Assembly (NCBI GenBank): GCA_903896015.1
Contig: CAITWF010000051.1
Span: 21,106-85,105, forward strand
Length of the DNA: 64,000 nt
Source of the DNA: an uncultured Opitutia bacterium
GTDB lineage: Bacteria > Verrucomicrobiota > Verrucomicrobiia > Opitutales > Opitutaceae
Direction of reading: 5' to 3'
Part shown: one piece after another, positions 43,496 through 52,549 of the stretch
How positions within the stretch are numbered: position 1 is the stretch's first letter
Layout: each line of letters begins with the position of its first letter
The notes under the pieces: generated by a model
What the model was told of the DNA's origin: nothing
Database searches by the model: none
What the model saw: the letters and a program-made list of their open reading frames with translations, nothing else
Translations under genes and position numbers: made by a program

Positions 43496-46400
43496 CCAAA
43501 GATAGTGCAGCGGGGCGGGGATCGAAACGCGCAGGGCGCGATCCGCGCACGTCGCCTCCCCCTCGCCCGCCAACCGTTCAATCTCCCAACGGCCCGCACC
43601 GATCGGCAACTTGATCGAGGTCGCCGCATTTTCCGTCCTTTCGCGGAAAATCATTACCTGGCAGGAATCCGCGCTCACCGAACAAAAGCCCGTCCACGCC
43701 GCGCCTGAGGGCGAATCGCCGATCGGCAAAATTATCCCCGACTGCAATTCTGCCCGGTTTCGTTTCCACACGGCGATCAGTTGTCGTACGGGCTCGGCGA
43801 CCGACGGCGGCAGATTCGAAACTTCGAACCACGCCAGGGGATTCGCGACGAGCGTCGTCGCGCACGCATAGTCGGCCGGATACTGGACCGGTGCCAGCGG
43901 ACTGCCGGCGTAGCGCTCGGCGTTGCGCGCCGAATTCAGAAACTCGATCCGCAAGCGCTGGGGCTCCACATACCAGGAGAGTTGCCAGAGATTTCGCAAT
44001 GTCGCATGCGGCCACCAGGTCCCAAAATCCGAATAGCGATTCTCCAAAAACAGACTCGTCTCCATCAGCCCAAAATAGCCCGCGCGGTTCCCCGCCGTGA
44101 TATCCAAATCGATCGCGAGTTCGCCCTTCGTCTCCTGCAGCACGCGATCAACGAAGCGATGGAAATTCGCCTCCGCCGGCTTGCTCGAAAGTTTTGTGCC
44201 GTCAATTTTCACCTGCCGCACATTCCAACGCGTGAAGAGATCGACAACGGTCGCGGCGTCCTTGGCCCAGTTCACATAGTCGCCCGCCGCGTCCGGGGAA
44301 AACCACAGTCCGAGTCCCATTCCACCCGACTGCACTGCAGCCACCATCGGACTGAGTCCGCGCGGGAAACGGCTAGCGCGCGGCTGCCAGAACTGCGGAT
44401 TCGAAGCCCAAAAGCCGCCCTCCCACACTCCGTTCTTACTCACGGCCGAATTGCGCGTGATGCCCTCCTGCCAGCCGTCGTCGATCTGGCACACATCGAC
44501 GCCCAGTCGCCGCCCGGCCTCTATTTCGGCCAGCACAAACGACTCGCCGATCCGCGCATCGCGGTTGCGGTCGCCCCACGTGTTCGAGATCATCAGCCCG
44601 TCACGTCCGGCGCGAAAAACTCGCAGCCGCGCCTGCAATTCATGCAGCGCACGGGCCCGGCCCCAATGCCCACCGGAGTAGCCGATCGTCGACCACGCAT
44701 AGCCGTCGCGCTCGGTCCCGAGGCCGTGGCCATAAAACGCCACGTGACTGCCTCGCGCCACCACATCGTGCTCAGTCAGCACTGGCCGGACCGAAGGCAA
44801 CGGCGCATGTTTCAACAAAATCAAGCCCGCGCCGGTGAGCGGATCCTCAACGGACGCGAGGCACGTCGCCGCTTGCACGCTCTCATTTGGCGCCAGCCGC
44901 CATGTGCGCTCGTGCACGAGATTGTCAGCGTGATCGGTCTGATCGAAGAGTTCGACGACGCCCAGTTGCAGGTTGTCGCGCGCGAGCTTGAGATCTTCGA
45001 GCAAATCCTGTTCCGCTGCCGCGGCCGATTCCGCGCCGCCCAAGTCGCCCAGCAATTCGAACCGCGAACTGATCGAGGCGTTATCGGGAAAAATTTTGAG
45101 GTGCCAGCGATAGCCGCGACCGTCGGCGCCCAGAACCGTCAGCGTCCCGCGCCGCGACGAAGCCTCGACACTTTTTTCCGCACCCTCCTCCACCGCCCAC
45201 TCGATGTGATACGGAGGTGCGAGTTTCGCTGCGCCTGGCAGTGTGGTCGTCGGAACCGAGGCTGGTTTCAGCCACTCCACGCCATCCGCGCGTAGAGATT
45301 GAGCTGCCGGCAAGCCGTTGCTCAGTTTCCAACGCCGCTCGATGAAACGATTCCCGATCGTCAGTTGGCCATCGCGCCACTCGAGCGTGGATTCAGCCGG
45401 GGCCTCCTTGGCGTTCGCGCCCGACTCAGGTTCAGCCCCGATTGCTGGCGTCAGCGGCGCGAACGTGAGTATCACACCCACACCCACCAGCGCCGGCGAA
45501 AATTGCTTCGCAGCCGAAAACCGATCCGCCGGTTTCTTGCCGACGCGACGAATCAGCAGCCACGCGATTGGATGCAGCACAAAGCCCGCGCCCAGCAGCG
45601 CCGCGATTCCGAAAACATCGCTCAGAAATCCCGCCGCAAAATTGAACAGAATACCCATCGCGCCACCACACGCCGCCACCAGCCCAAATGCGGTCGCGAC
45701 GGAGCCGGCCGGCGCCACATCCGCAACCAACAGATTGGACAGGAGCAGCCAGCCACTGCACATCGCGTAGAGCAGCGCCATCGCCCCGAGCGTCGGCGCG
45801 GCGCGGTGCATCCACGGCAGCAACAACGCAACCGGCGCGACAAACGTGATCATCCCCAGCAACCGGAGGCGCGCGTCGACCAGACCCCACCCGCGCCGAA
45901 TCAACCGATCGCAGGCCAAGCCGAGCGCGACAGAGGTCGCGACCGAAAACAGCGCCGGGATCCAACCCACGCGGCCCAGTTGCGGCAACGTCAGACCCAA
46001 GCGCTCCTGCAGAAACGCCGGCTGCCAGTAGAGGAGAAAAAACCAAAACGGATCGGAGCACATCCTTGCGAGGAGCACCGCGCGAAGTTGTGGCGATTGC
46101 AGCAAGGGCCTCCACCGCCCCCACACCCCGCCCTGCGCCAGATCGCACGCCCGCACGAGCGCCGGCCGATCGACCGTCACCAACGCCGCCGCGAGCGCAA
46201 ACCCTGCCAAACCCGGAACGACAAACGCCCACCGCCAGCCCAGCGTCGCCGCGAGCGCGGCAATCACCGGCGCCGCGCCGATGGCTCCGCAATTCTGAAT
46301 CGCACCCTGCAAGGTGAACGCCGTCGCCCGCCGCTCCGCGGGAAACCAGTTGGTCACCGAGGCGAGCACTGCTGGCATGATCCCGCTCTGTGCGATCCCC

Positions 46401-46720
46401 AAAAAAAACTGCGCGGCCAAAAGCTCCGCAAACGTGCGGGCCAGCCCCGCCCCGATCACCGCGAGGGACATGCCGCCAGCGAACAGCCAGAAGGTCTTTC
46501 GCGTGCCCCATTGATCGACGAGTCGCCCGGACCACAGGTAGGACGACGTGTAAGCGAGCATGAAGGCGCCGAGCAGCAGGCTGTAGTCCGCGTTGGTTAG
46601 CGCGAAGCGGCCGGCGAGCGTGACCTTGAGCGTCGCCAGCACCTGCCGATCGACGACGAACAAAAAGCCCGTCGCCCCGATCAAGCCCAGCCAAAGCATC
46701 GCACGAGGGGTATCACGCAT
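43427..46720 (-). CDS. Fusion protein: MFS transporter joined to a GH36-like alpha-galactosidase
   Basis: A single 1097-residue polypeptide. Residues of about 1-405 form a twelve-helix MFS carrier of the ACS/hexuronate type (FLFVVDRQVLATLK, YLWSGRLVDQWGTRKTFW, GIAQSGIMPAVLASVTNWFP, NCGAIGAAPVI). A further hydrophobic segment (FSPALVGVGVILTFAPLTPA, about 410-430) ending in AIGAEP looks like a former signal peptide. Residues of about 445-1097 resemble GH36: NTWGDRNRDARIG, VCQIDDGWQEG, LGLWFSPDAAG, the nucleophile candidate RQVKIDGTK (Asp near residue 840) and SLFLENRYSDFGTWW. The layout would tether a periplasmic glycosidase to its own transporter. The ATG at 46720 is preferred over an upstream TTG at 46750. 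No stop or frameshift separates the halves. Confidence 0.85.
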   Translation of the reverse strand: MRDTPRAMLWLGLIGATGFLFVVDRQVLATLKVTLAGRFALTNADYSLLLGAFMLAYTSSYLWSGRLVDQWGTRKTFWLFAGGMSLAVIGAGLARTFAELLAAQFFLGIAQSGIMPAVLASVTNWFPAERRATAFTLQGAIQNCGAIGAAPVIAALAATLGWRWAFVVPGLAGFALAAALVTVDRPALVRACDLAQGGVWGRWRPLLQSPQLRAVLLARMCSDPFWFFLLYWQPAFLQERLGLTLPQLGRVGWIPALFSVATSVALGLACDRLIRRGWGLVDARLRLLGMITFVAPVALLLPWMHRAAPTLGAMALLYAMCSGWLLLSNLLVADVAPAGSVATAFGLVAACGGAMGILFNFAAGFLSDVFGIAALLGAGFVLHPIAWLLIRRVGKKPADRFSAAKQFSPALVGVGVILTFAPLTPAIGAEPESGANAKEAPAESTLEWRDGQLTIGNRFIERRWKLSNGLPAAQSLRADGVEWLKPASVPTTTLPGAAKLAPPYHIEWAVEEGAEKSVEASSRRGTLTVLGADGRGYRWHLKIFPDNASISSRFELLGDLGGAESAAAAEQDLLEDLKLARDNLQLGVVELFDQTDHADNLVHERTWRLAPNESVQAATCLASVEDPLTGAGLILLKHAPLPSVRPVLTEHDVVARGSHVAFYGHGLGTERDGYAWSTIGYSGGHWGRARALHELQARLRVFRAGRDGLMISNTWGDRNRDARIGESFVLAEIEAGRRLGVDVCQIDDGWQEGITRNSAVSKNGVWEGGFWASNPQFWQPRASRFPRGLSPMVAAVQSGGMGLGLWFSPDAAGDYVNWAKDAATVVDLFTRWNVRQVKIDGTKLSSKPAEANFHRFVDRVLQETKGELAIDLDITAGNRAGYFGLMETSLFLENRYSDFGTWWPHATLRNLWQLSWYVEPQRLRIEFLNSARNAERYAGSPLAPVQYPADYACATTLVANPLAWFEVSNLPPSVAEPVRQLIAVWKRNRAELQSGIILPIGDSPSGAAWTGFCSVSADSCQVMIFRERTENAATSIKLPIGAGRWEIERLAGEGEATCADRALRVSIPAPLHYLWLRLTPAGDARGTRRTIEPNPRQ

Positions 46721-46802
46721 GGCGACCACTGACGCGCAATGGAGGGACAACGTAAAGAATGCGTTGGCTCGAATCGTAGAACGCCCGCGTGCGATGTCGA
46801 TC

Positions 46803-46823
46803 GACCTAGGAATTCCCTAGGTC
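46803..46823. promoter_or_regulatory. Perfect inverted repeat, operator candidate
   Basis: GACCTAGG and CCTAGGTC are perfect 8-bp arms around AATTC. It lies in the 172-bp divergent space, 82 bp upstream of the MFS-GH36 start and 69 bp upstream of the chemoreceptor start. It is placed well for an operator of either gene, with the MFS-GH36 locus and its LacI regulator the more likely partner. Binding protein unknown. Confidence 0.5.
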
Positions 46824-46892
46824 CTCGGCGGGTCATAACAGTCAACCTTCGCCGTGCGTGGCCGATTCATCCCCGGTTCCCACCACGCACTC

Positions 46893-48488
46893 ATGAAAAA
46901 CTGGACTATCGGTAAACGCATCGTGTTCGGCTCCGGCCTGCTCTGCCTGCTCCTCGCGAGCTTGGGCGCCTTCGCCACGCTGCGCCTGCGCACGATCAAC
47001 CAAGTCAGCGACAGCGTCGCTTTCGACTCGCTGCCCGGGGTCATTTACTCCGCAAGAATCAACTCCAACCAGGCCGAAAACCAGTTGCGCGCCGTCTCCC
47101 TGCTCATCGCGAAAACGCCGGAGGAGCGAAAGGTGATCAAGGACGAGATCAAGGCCACCAGCGCCCTGAACGCGGAGGCGATCAAAAGCTACGAGGACTC
47201 GATCTACGCCGCCGAGGACCGGCAGAACTTCGAACAACTCAAAAAAATCCGGGAAGACTTCAACGCCACCCGCGCCAAATACTTCGATCTGCTCGAGACC
47301 AACCATGACACCGCCGCCGCGTTTCTCACCAGCGAACTCACACCGCGCTACCGACGCTACTCGGACGCGGGCAACGTCCTCTTCAACTACAACGCCAAGA
47401 TCGGCGATGAACGCGGCCACGCTCTCACCGCGATCGTCACGAACACGGTTCGCTTGTTGCTCGTGACCGCCGTCACCGGCCTCGCGATCAGCCTCGTCTT
47501 CTCGTTGCTCAGCGTGCGCAGCATCAACACGGTGCTCGGTCGCATCACCACCGAACTCAACGCCGGCGCCGATCAGACCGCCGCCGCCGCCGAACAGGTT
47601 TCCGCGTCGAGCCAGTCTCTGGCCGAAGGCTCCAGCGAGCAGGCCGCCTCGCTCGAAGAGACCAGTGCCTCGCTTGAGGAGATCACGAGCATGACCAAGC
47701 GCAACGCCGAGTCGGCCAACCAGGCCAAGCAACTCTCCCACCAGACCCGCCACGCCGCCGAGTCCGGCGCCGCCAGCATGGCCGAGATGAAAAAAGCCAT
47801 GGATGCGATCAAGGATTCCTCCGCGAGCATCGCCAAAATTGTGAAGACGATCGACGAGATCGCGTTTCAAACGAACATCCTCGCGCTCAACGCCGCCGTC
47901 GAGGCCGCCCGCGCGGGCGAGGCCGGCGCCGGTTTCGCCGTCGTCGCCGAGGAAGTCCGCTCGCTCGCCCAACGCTCCGCGCAATCCGCAAAAGAAACCG
48001 CCACCAAAATCGAGGACTCCGTGGCCCGCAGTGAACACGGCGTGCTGATCAGCGCCAAGGTCGCCCAGAGCTTCGAGGAGATCGTCACGAAGGCACGGAA
48101 GGTCGACGCGCTCGTCGCCGAAATCGCCACGGCATCGAACGAACAAAATCAGGGCATCGGCCAAGTCAGCACCGCCGTCGCCCAGATGGACAAGGTCACC
48201 CAATCCAGTGCCGCCAATGCCGAGGAAACCGCCGCCGCCTCCGAGGAACTGAGCGCCCAGGCCGACATGATGCGCGAGTCCGTCCGCCATCTCCAAAAAC
48301 TCGTCGGAAGCACCGCCGCCGCCGGCGTTTCCAGCGCTTCGCGGCCGGCCGCCACGCCCGTCTCCGTCGCGCCGAAGTCCACCGCCAATCCGAGCAGCCC
48401 GGCCATCACGCAGCATCGCGACCGCACCGCACCGGCTGCCGTCACCGCCGCCAGCCACAGCGCGCAGAACGACGCGTTCTTCAACTGA
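46893..48488 (+). CDS. Methyl-accepting chemotaxis protein
   Basis: A 531-residue chemoreceptor. The first transmembrane helix is near residues 8-30 ([20 protein letters not shown]), followed by a four-helix-bundle sensing domain (about 35-185) and a second helix near 190-212. There is little or no HAMP domain. The signalling tip is [20 protein letters not shown] with [20 protein letters not shown] after it. The tail is alanine/proline-rich with no obvious CheR/CheB pentapeptide. The ATG at 46893 is preferred over an upstream GTG at 46854. No other chemotaxis genes are in the window. Confidence 0.92.
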   Translation: MKNWTIGKRIVFGSGLLCLLLASLGAFATLRLRTINQVSDSVAFDSLPGVIYSARINSNQAENQLRAVSLLIAKTPEERKVIKDEIKATSALNAEAIKSYEDSIYAAEDRQNFEQLKKIREDFNATRAKYFDLLETNHDTAAAFLTSELTPRYRRYSDAGNVLFNYNAKIGDERGHALTAIVTNTVRLLLVTAVTGLAISLVFSLLSVRSINTVLGRITTELNAGADQTAAAAEQVSASSQSLAEGSSEQAASLEETSASLEEITSMTKRNAESANQAKQLSHQTRHAAESGAASMAEMKKAMDAIKDSSASIAKIVKTIDEIAFQTNILALNAAVEAARAGEAGAGFAVVAEEVRSLAQRSAQSAKETATKIEDSVARSEHGVLISAKVAQSFEEIVTKARKVDALVAEIATASNEQNQGIGQVSTAVAQMDKVTQSSAANAEETAAASEELSAQADMMRESVRHLQKLVGSTAAAGVSSASRPAATPVSVAPKSTANPSSPAITQHRDRTAPAAVTAASHSAQNDAFFN

Positions 48489-48635
48489 GCCGAAGCGTGG
48501 CAGCTGGGGTGGAGGGCGTTGCCCTCAACGCGCCCCGCCTCAACCCAACCTCGGCGCAATTCCCGCTCCAACCCGCCAAGGGCCGCCGAGGAATTCTGCT
48601 TGTTCGGTCCGTTTGAGACCTTCACTGCTCTGGGC

Positions 48636-49301
48636 ATGGAGCGCCCGTCCCGCCCACCCGATCCGACCGCGCCGAAACCCATCCGGGTGTTCGTCGCCGA
48701 CGATCATGGGATCGTGCGCGACGTCGTGAAACTCCTCCTCAGCCGCACCGCGGGACTGGAGCTCGCCGGAGAAGCCAGCGACGGCCGCGCGCTCGTCGAA
48801 AGCGTGCTCGCTGCGTCGCCCGATGTGATTGTCGTGGACATCTCCATGCCGGAACTGAACGGCCTCGAAGCGATCCGCAAAATCAAAGCCCGCGGCTTCG
48901 CCGGCGCCGTAGTTCTACTCTCGTCGCACGACGAGCGCCGCTACGTCGCCGAAGGCCTCGCGATCGGCGTGACCGCCTACGTTCATAAAGACGATGCGTT
49001 CGAACGCTTGATCGAGGCCATGCAAGCGGCGCTGCGCGGCGAGGTCTGGCTGAGTCCGCGGCTGGCCGCCTTCGCCAACGACCCGGTCGAACCGACACCT
49101 TTCCAGCGACTCAGCCCGCGCGAGCACGAGGTGCTGCAGCTCCTCGCCGCCGGCCACAACACCAAGGAAGCCGCGGACAAACTCGGCGTGAGCGCGAAGA
49201 CCATCGAGTATCACCGGCTCAACCTCTTCACCAAACTTGAGGTCAAGGGCCTCGCCGATCTCGTGCGCATCGCCGTGAAAGAGGGCCTGATCGAGCCGTA
49301 G
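48636..49301 (+). CDS. NarL/LuxR-type response regulator
   Basis: A 221-residue regulator. The receiver domain has VFVADDHGIVRDVVK, the phosphoacceptor Asp in VIVVDISMPELNG (about residue 68) and the Lys in AYVHKDD. The C-terminal LuxR helix-turn-helix is LSPREHEVLQLLAAGHNTKE then SAKTIEYHRLNLFTKLEV. No cognate kinase is adjacent; the large hybrid kinase has its own receiver. The start at 48636 gives a normal length. Confidence 0.92.
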   Translation: MERPSRPPDPTAPKPIRVFVADDHGIVRDVVKLLLSRTAGLELAGEASDGRALVESVLAASPDVIVVDISMPELNGLEAIRKIKARGFAGAVVLLSSHDERRYVAEGLAIGVTAYVHKDDAFERLIEAMQAALRGEVWLSPRLAAFANDPVEPTPFQRLSPREHEVLQLLAAGHNTKEAADKLGVSAKTIEYHRLNLFTKLEVKGLADLVRIAVKEGLIEP

Positions 49302-49395
49302 CGGTCGGGCTGCTTTCTGCGCGTCCCGCTTCGCGCTGCCAGCCGTCTTGGCGTTTTCCCTTTTCACCCCGTCGTCGCCCGCCACGCTCCCTCCG

Positions 49396-50562
49396 ATGCG
49401 CGTCCTCGTCGCCTTCGACAAATTCAAGGACTCCCTCACGTCTCCCGCCGCCTGCGCGCTCGCCGCCGATGCGCTCCGCGCCGCCCGGCCCGACTGGCAG
49501 CTCGATCTCTGCCCGCTCACCGACGGCGGCGAAGGCTTCTGCGACATCCTTACCCGCGCCGCCGGTGGCACCGTCGAAAAATTCTCCGTCGCCGGCCCGC
49601 GCGGCGACCCGATCGACGCCGAGGTCGGTTTCGTCGCGCTCGAAAAAATCCCGCCGGGCGCGCGCGCCCTGCTCGCAATCGGAAACCGAGATTCGAAAAT
49701 CAAAAATCCCACCGTTGCCGTGATCGAGATGGCGTGCGCCTCCGGCCTCGCCCTCCTCGCACCCGATCAACGCAACCCGTGGCACGCGTCCACCCTCGGA
49801 ACCGGCGAACTTCTCCGCGCCGCCGCGCGCCCAGGTGTCGCCGCGATCCTCCTCGGCATCGGCGGCAGCGCGACAAATGACCTCGGCCTCGGCGCGCTCG
49901 CGGCGCTCGGGCTCGAATTCTACTCGACGCACGGCGAAAAAATCTTTCCACCGGTTCCCGCAAGCTGGCCCGATATTTCCCGCTTCGGCGGACGCGTCGC
50001 CGGCGATCTTCCACCGATCCGCATCGCGTGCGATGTTACCAACCCCTTGCTCGGCCCACGCGGCGCTGCAGCGATTTACGGCCCGCAAAAAGGACTAGCC
50101 GCGGGCGACGTCACCAAACTCGATCACTCCGCCGCGCGGCTCGCCCTCATGCTCTGCCACCACTGCGGCACGCCGGATTTGTTGATCGATTTGCCCGGCG
50201 CCGGTGCGGCCGGTGGGCTCGGCTTTGGCCTCATGGCCGCCGCGCGCGCGCAGCTTCTGCCCGGCTTCGATCTCGTTTCCGCGTGGCTCGATCTCGCTCC
50301 GAAAATTTCCGTCGCCGATCTCGTGATCACCGGCGAGGGGCGCTTCGACGAGAGTTCGCTCACCGGCAAGGGCCCCGGCGCGATCGCCGCGCAGGCGATC
50401 GCGCTCGGCAAACGCGTCCATGTTTTCGCCGGGGCGGTGCGCGCACCCGCGCGCGACGGGCTCACGCTCCACGCGATCACCGCGGAGGGCACGCCGCTCA
50501 CGGAGGCCTTGCGCGCGGCGGAACAGAACCTTTCTTCCCACATCGCTGCCACGTTTCGCTGA
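49396..50562 (+). CDS. Glycerate kinase (GarK/GlxK family)
   Basis: A 388-residue cytoplasmic kinase that phosphorylates D-glycerate, using ATP. The start MRVLVAFDKFKDSLTSPAAC is the classic N-terminus; further motifs are CPLTDGGEGFCD, ASTLGTGELLRAA, LGIGGSATNDLGLGAL, IRIACDVTNPLLGPRGAA, GAGAAGGLGFGLMA and LVITGEGRFDESSLTGKGPG. Length is normal. It could connect sugar-acid breakdown to glycolysis, since aldarate or tartronate routes end in glycerate. It stands alone on the plus strand. Confidence 0.92.
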   Translation: MRVLVAFDKFKDSLTSPAACALAADALRAARPDWQLDLCPLTDGGEGFCDILTRAAGGTVEKFSVAGPRGDPIDAEVGFVALEKIPPGARALLAIGNRDSKIKNPTVAVIEMACASGLALLAPDQRNPWHASTLGTGELLRAAARPGVAAILLGIGGSATNDLGLGALAALGLEFYSTHGEKIFPPVPASWPDISRFGGRVAGDLPPIRIACDVTNPLLGPRGAAAIYGPQKGLAAGDVTKLDHSAARLALMLCHHCGTPDLLIDLPGAGAAGGLGFGLMAAARAQLLPGFDLVSAWLDLAPKISVADLVITGEGRFDESSLTGKGPGAIAAQAIALGKRVHVFAGAVRAPARDGLTLHAITAEGTPLTEALRAAEQNLSSHIAATFR

Positions 50563-50637
50563 GTCCGCTACCCCATCCCGGATCTCCCACTCTGCCCGCC
50601 CGCCGGAGCAACCCCACCACGCCCGCAATCGCTCCAC

Positions 50638-51096
50638 GTGCGCTCCCTGTTTTACACCGGATCGATCCTCTCGCTGCTGCCGGTTATGGGCGTGCCACTG
50701 CCGCTGGCGCTCGCGCTCGTTTTTCGCGCGAATTTCGTGGTGATGGACGGCCTGCAGTTCATCACCACCCCCTTCACCGCCGCGCCGATTTTCTACGGCA
50801 CTTACTAACTCGGCAAAACCATCGTCCCGGCAGCCCACTTCGAAACCACAATCATCCCGTCGCCCGCCGTGACGCCCACTGACGATACTCGCCCGGCGGA
50901 GTTGCGACCCGCGCCGGTCGAGCCGCCACCCAACAAGCCTCGGCTCGGTCGTCGGCTGGGCAACGCCGTCAACGCGCTCATCATCGGGGGCCTCGTGGTC
51001 GGGGCGCTGCTCGGCGCACTCCTCGATCTGTTTTATTGGCTGCTGCGCCCCCGCGCCGCTTCCGGCTCGACCGATCCGACCGGCCCGCCACAGTGA
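50638..51096 (+). pseudogene. DUF2062-like membrane protein gene with in-frame stop
   Basis: One continuous frame from GTG 50638 to a stop at 51094 encodes two matching halves interrupted by TAA at 50806-50808. The first half (SLFYTGSILSLLPVMGVPLP, ALALVFRANFVVMDGLQF) and the continuation LGKTIV are of the DUF2062 type. The second half has a proline-rich linker and a membrane segment (VNALIIGGLVVGALLGALLD). The N-terminus is shorter than expected for the family. It may be a decayed gene, a sequencing error, or two small proteins, with a GTG at 50869 able to start the second. Confidence 0.5.
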
Positions 51097-51102
51097 TCGA
51101 TC

Positions 51103-52467
51103 ATGTTCGGATCGTTGCGCCCGCCCGGGCTGAATTTCCTTCCCACTCTCCTCGTCGCCGCGCTCGGCCTCGCGGGCTGTAGCGCCAACAAGCCACCGGC
51201 CCCCAAGCCCGCCGCGCCGCTCTTCGTGCCGCCGGTCGCGGTCGCGCCCGAACCGCCGAAGGAAAATCTTCCACCCGTCATGCTCGGCATCGACGTGCTC
51301 GAGGCCGAAGGCTTCGCCGCCGTGCGGGGAAAACGCATCGGCCTGCTCACCCATCCCGCCGGCGTCAACCGCCGCGGCCTCTCCACGATCGACGTGTTGC
51401 GCCGAGCGCCCGGCGTGCAACTCGTCGCGCTCTTCGCCGTCGAGCACGGCCTCTACGGCGATCTGCCCGCGGAAAAACCGTTCCCCGACAAGGTCGATCT
51501 GCGCACGGGGCTGATGGTTTACTCGCTCTACAAGGGCAACCTTGTCCGCGCCACGCCCGCGCAGCTCAAGGGCATCGACGCCCTCGTGATCGATCTGCAG
51601 GACATCGGCACGCGCAGCTACACGTTTGCCAGCGCGATGAAGGTCGCGATGGAAGCGTGTTTCGAAGCCGGCAAGGAAGTCATCATCCTCGATCGGCCGA
51701 ATCCGCTGGGCGGACTCAAGGTCGACGGCCCGATGCTCGACGCCAATCGCATGAGCGATGTCGGCCGTTTCCGCGTGCCCTATGTGCATGGTCTCACGAT
51801 CGGTGAGCTCGCGCTGATGGTCCGCAACGAACAGCCGCCCGGCGGACTCAACATCACGGAAGCCGCGCGCACTAAGGGCAAACTCACCGTCATCCCGATG
51901 CACGGCTGGACGCGCGCCATGCGCTGGCCCGAGACCGGCCTGCCGTTCATCGGCACGTCGGGCCTCGTGCTGGATTTCGGTGCGTGTGAAGGCTACCCGA
52001 TGACCGGCCTCGGCTGCATCCTCGGGGGATTCCGCCACGGCGTCGGCGATCAATTTCCGTTCCGTGGCGTCTCGCACCAGACCGTGAAAATCGATCCGCT
52101 CGAAAAGGAACTGCGCGCGCTCAACGTCCCCGGCATCTCGTTCCGCCGCGTCACCGTGCCCAACGCCAAAACCGGCCAGCCCGGCGTCGGCCTCTACATC
52201 GACATCACGGACTACGATGCGTGGAATCCCACTGAGCTGAGTTTCTGGCTCATGAAACTCACGTGCAAACTGGAGCCGAAGAATCCGTTCATCGCAGCGA
52301 CCGAGGCGCAGCGTCGCACGTTCCTTGTGCACGTCGGCTCGCAGGCCTTCTTCAACGATCTTGTCACAAAGGGCCGCAACCTCGACGTCGCCGCGTGGCT
52401 GAAAACCTGGCACGAGCAGGATCGGATCTATCAGGAGCAGAGCAAAAAATTCTGGCTGTATCGCTGA
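51103..52467 (+). CDS. DUF1343 lipoprotein, NamZ-like exo-beta-N-acetylmuramidase
   Basis: A 454-residue protein. The signal segment LPTLLVAALGLAGC ends in a lipobox, followed by a proline-rich spacer (residues of about 27-55). The DUF1343 body has GIDVLEAEGFAAVRGKRIGL, LLTHPAGVNRRG, FAVEHGLYGD, VIDLQDIGTRSYTFASAMK, ILDRPNPLGGLKVDGPMLD and HGLTIGELALMV, the hallmark of the family. DUF1343 proteins include NamZ, which releases terminal MurNAc from peptidoglycan fragments. It starts 6 bp after the DUF2062-like frame and precedes the LacI gene by 82 bp. Confidence 0.87.
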   Translation: MFGSLRPPGLNFLPTLLVAALGLAGCSANKPPAPKPAAPLFVPPVAVAPEPPKENLPPVMLGIDVLEAEGFAAVRGKRIGLLTHPAGVNRRGLSTIDVLRRAPGVQLVALFAVEHGLYGDLPAEKPFPDKVDLRTGLMVYSLYKGNLVRATPAQLKGIDALVIDLQDIGTRSYTFASAMKVAMEACFEAGKEVIILDRPNPLGGLKVDGPMLDANRMSDVGRFRVPYVHGLTIGELALMVRNEQPPGGLNITEAARTKGKLTVIPMHGWTRAMRWPETGLPFIGTSGLVLDFGACEGYPMTGLGCILGGFRHGVGDQFPFRGVSHQTVKIDPLEKELRALNVPGISFRRVTVPNAKTGQPGVGLYIDITDYDAWNPTELSFWLMKLTCKLEPKNPFIAATEAQRRTFLVHVGSQAFFNDLVTKGRNLDVAAWLKTWHEQDRIYQEQSKKFWLYR

Positions 52468-52503
52468 GCCCGTCGCCGCGTCGCGCGGATGACACAATCG
52501 CGA

Positions 52504-52538
52504 TCTAATAATTCGTTGCCCCGTCCCCTGAATTATTA
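52504..52538. promoter_or_regulatory. Operator candidate upstream of the LacI gene (paired TAATAATTC half-sites)
   Basis: TAATAATTC (52506-52514) and its exact complement GAATTATTA (52530-52538) form a 9-bp inverted repeat with a 15-bp spacer, ending 11 bp before the LacI ATG. Each half resembles the 16-bp palindrome found upstream of the symporter gene (53671-53686). This indicates autoregulation by the LacI protein (inference). Confidence 0.6.
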
Positions 52539-52549
52539 AATCTCGCCGC

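Noticed and set aside
43781..46600. Long plus-strand frames (504 and 433 residues) across the MFS-GH36 gene
   Set aside because: No recognisable domains; the minus strand encodes continuous MFS and GH36 motifs.
46842..48458. 538-residue glycine-rich frame on the minus strand
   Set aside because: Antisense to the chemoreceptor; glycine and aspartate repeats mirror its alanine/valine codons.
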